Below are positions 63,009 through 64,000 of a DNA stretch of 64,000 nucleotides, one piece after another; position 1 is the first letter of the stretch; each line of letters starts with the position of its first letter. Position numbers and translations under genes: made by a program. Source of the DNA: an uncultured bacterium (GTDB lineage Bacteria; Bacillota_I; Bacilli_A; RF39; UBA660). The notes under the pieces were generated by a model that saw nothing but the letters and a program-made list of their open reading frames with translations, did not search any database and was not told the DNA's origin. The DNA is taken from NCBI GenBank assembly GCA_947646655.1, contig CANSHI010000002.1, positions 62,001 to 126,000 on the forward strand, written 5' to 3'.

Positions 63009-63434
63009 TTAATAAAGTTGTTCACATTCACCAGGTTTTGGTTTATAAAAACAATGGTTTTTATATCTTCCTGAATATGGTTGGCTGAACCATGAAGATT
63101 TACAACTAGATCCTGTAGCTGGGGCATAAAACCAGAGGGCATGTGTTGCAGGATGATAGTATTCACCTCGTAGACATCTTTCTGCAAGCTGTTTTTCTTG
63201 AGTAGTCGAAGCACTATAAAATAAAGAACTCTTTGTTCCTGAAAATCCTCCTGGATTTTGATAAACTACATCATAAATGCTCCTAATGTCCTTGAAAACA
63301 TCGCAATCGGCAATATCCCTGTTTACAATGACATTTCCAACCATAAGCATACCTAGGTTCCCTTCCCCTAAAGCCTCAGCTCTCATTAACCGTGCCATTA
63401 AGTCTAATTCTTTAGTAGTATAATTTACTAACAT
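63009..63434 (-). CDS. cwlJ: Spore cortex-lytic hydrolase, CwlJ/SleB type
   Basis: 141 residues, close to the 142 of B. subtilis CwlJ, and like CwlJ without a signal peptide or peptidoglycan-binding domain. The Hydrolase_2 domain is clear: ELDLMARLMRAEALGEGNLGMLMVGNVIVNR (catalytic Glu), DVVYQNPGGFSGT, AERCLRGEYYHPATHALWFYAP, and GRYKNHCFYKP near the end. CwlJ degrades spore cortex at germination. Start ATG 63434 has AGGTGA upstream; an extension to 63506 has no family similarity. In Bacillus cwlJ is paired with gerQ, which I do not see here. Confidence 0.92.
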   Translation of the reverse strand: MLVNYTTKELDLMARLMRAEALGEGNLGMLMVGNVIVNRDIADCDVFKDIRSIYDVVYQNPGGFSGTKSSLFYSASTTQEKQLAERCLRGEYYHPATHALWFYAPATGSSCKSSWFSQPYSGRYKNHCFYKPKPGECEQLY

Positions 63435-63545
63435 ATAATCACCTACGTTATTATATGTTTTAGTTAGTTTTTTATGATGGTATGTCATGTGAATTATCGT
63501 AGACAAAATATATTTGAGAAAGTCTACTAAGTATAGACAAGAAAA

Positions 63546-63554
63546 TTGTCGAAA
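63546..63554. promoter_or_regulatory. Possible Spo0A box
   Basis: TTGTCGAAA matches the Spo0A-box core TGTCGAA in the intergenic region between cwlJ and the response-regulator gene. The same 7-mer is common inside coding sequence here, so this is weak. Confidence 0.25.
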
Positions 63555-63635
63555 AAAGTAGTATATTTTAAAACTTTTATGTTATTCTGTTTGTAATGCG
63601 GTAAACGACTGCAAAAAGAAAGAAGGAGTTTTTAA

Positions 63636-64000
63636 ATGATTACGTTTGTAGTTTATGCTAGTGAGAGAAAGGAGGGAGATATGCTTAACGAAGTAATAGC
63701 AAGATTTTTGTTCGCGAAGAAAGATCACTATGACATTTTGACATTTGATAAGTTTTCTTTGGATATCGATAAAAAGATTTCAAAGTTAGAAGGTGTAAAG
63801 ATATTTATACTAGATACAGATGTTCAAACATTAAGTGGAATTGAGGTTGCAAAACAAATTCGAAGAAATGGTGATTTTGTCAGTCCCATTATACTGCTCA
63901 CGGGTAATAGAAATTTAGATATTAATGATTTAAATAATGTTTTATACTTGAGTTTAATCTTGAAAAGTAGAACTATTGCAAAGGATATAATATTTAGTTT
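63636..64000 (+). CDS. Response-regulator receiver-like protein, N-terminal part (runs off the window)
   Basis: 121 codons are visible. The segment VKIFILDTDVQTLSGIEVAKQIRRNGDFVSPIILLTG corresponds to the phospho-acceptor strand (Asp in ILDTDV) and the SG-E-A-IR helix of receiver domains, with the T of LLTG as the switch residue. The N-terminus ITFVVYASERKEGDMLNEVI and the spacing resemble AgrA/LytTR-type regulators, so a LytTR DNA-binding domain could follow outside the window. The first acidic pair of receivers is missing, so phosphorylation is uncertain. AGAAGGAG precedes the ATG. Confidence 0.7.
   Translation, partial: MITFVVYASERKEGDMLNEVIARFLFAKKDHYDILTFDKFSLDIDKKISKLEGVKIFILDTDVQTLSGIEVAKQIRRNGDFVSPIILLTGNRNLDINDLNNVLYLSLILKSRTIAKDIIFS

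Overview
The window comes from an AT-rich, low-GC Gram-positive bacterium of the Bacillota. The most likely placement is the class Bacilli, near the Erysipelotrichia/RF39-type lineages that border the Mollicutes; this placement is an inference. It uses the standard genetic code (TGA is a normal stop) and has a replication-origin cluster in Bacillus order. Several sporulation genes lie in Bacillus-like synteny: spoIIR, spoIID, spoIIQ, a sigma-K-like factor, sigH and a CwlJ-type cortex hydrolase. A comK-like gene suggests a competence regulator. No tRNA, rRNA or CRISPR array was seen.

Layout. 0-7 kb, minus strand: gyrA (partial), gyrB, recF, comK, dnaN, dnaA. DnaA boxes flank dnaA on both sides, giving a bipartite oriC. 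7-18.8 kb, plus strand: a PIG-L deacetylase and a YfhO-type membrane protein sit between oriC and the classic run rpmH-rnpA-yidC-jag-(XRE-HTH/signal peptidase fusion)-mnmE-mnmG-rsmG-parB. A class A penicillin-binding protein converges on parB. 20.8-32 kb: a block resembling the B. subtilis rpoE...prfA-prmC-spoIIR-mntP...rpiB...ywzB-murA-spoIID-spoIIQ-mbl region, with rpmE, two XRE regulators and an ATP-grasp protein. It ends with a possible degenerate actin-fold (MreB/Mbl-like) gene and hpf. 32-34 kb: a collapsed ISNCY-type insertion sequence, then a sigma-K-like gene without a pro-sequence.

35-46.4 kb: secA, then an accessory island. The 3' end of secA is repeated 4 kb downstream with silent differences, and tyrosine-integrase remnants follow each copy. 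I read this as integration of elements at the secA 3' end. The first carries an intact AbiEi/AbiEii toxin-antitoxin pair. The second carries decayed KilA-N, integrase and Fic genes, with intact rhuM and an alkyltransferase-like gene. 46.5-64 kb returns to chromosome-like sequence: two unusual genes (one unknown, one deoxyribosyltransferase-like), a UvrD-like helicase, lemA, uvrA, a Pro/Thr-rich protein with two H-C-C-H motifs, ychF, lgt, trxB, mrnC, rlmB and sigH, then secreted and membrane proteins, cwlJ and a partial response regulator. A 1344-bp segment holding the end of ychF and a whole XRE-HTH transmembrane receptor gene is duplicated on both sides of lgt-sigH with one visible mismatch.

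Together the genes cover replication initiation, ribosome and tRNA maturation, protein secretion, wall synthesis and sporulation. Overlaid on these is a family of membrane proteins with N-terminal XRE helix-turn-helix domains; one of them is fused to a SipW-type signal peptidase.
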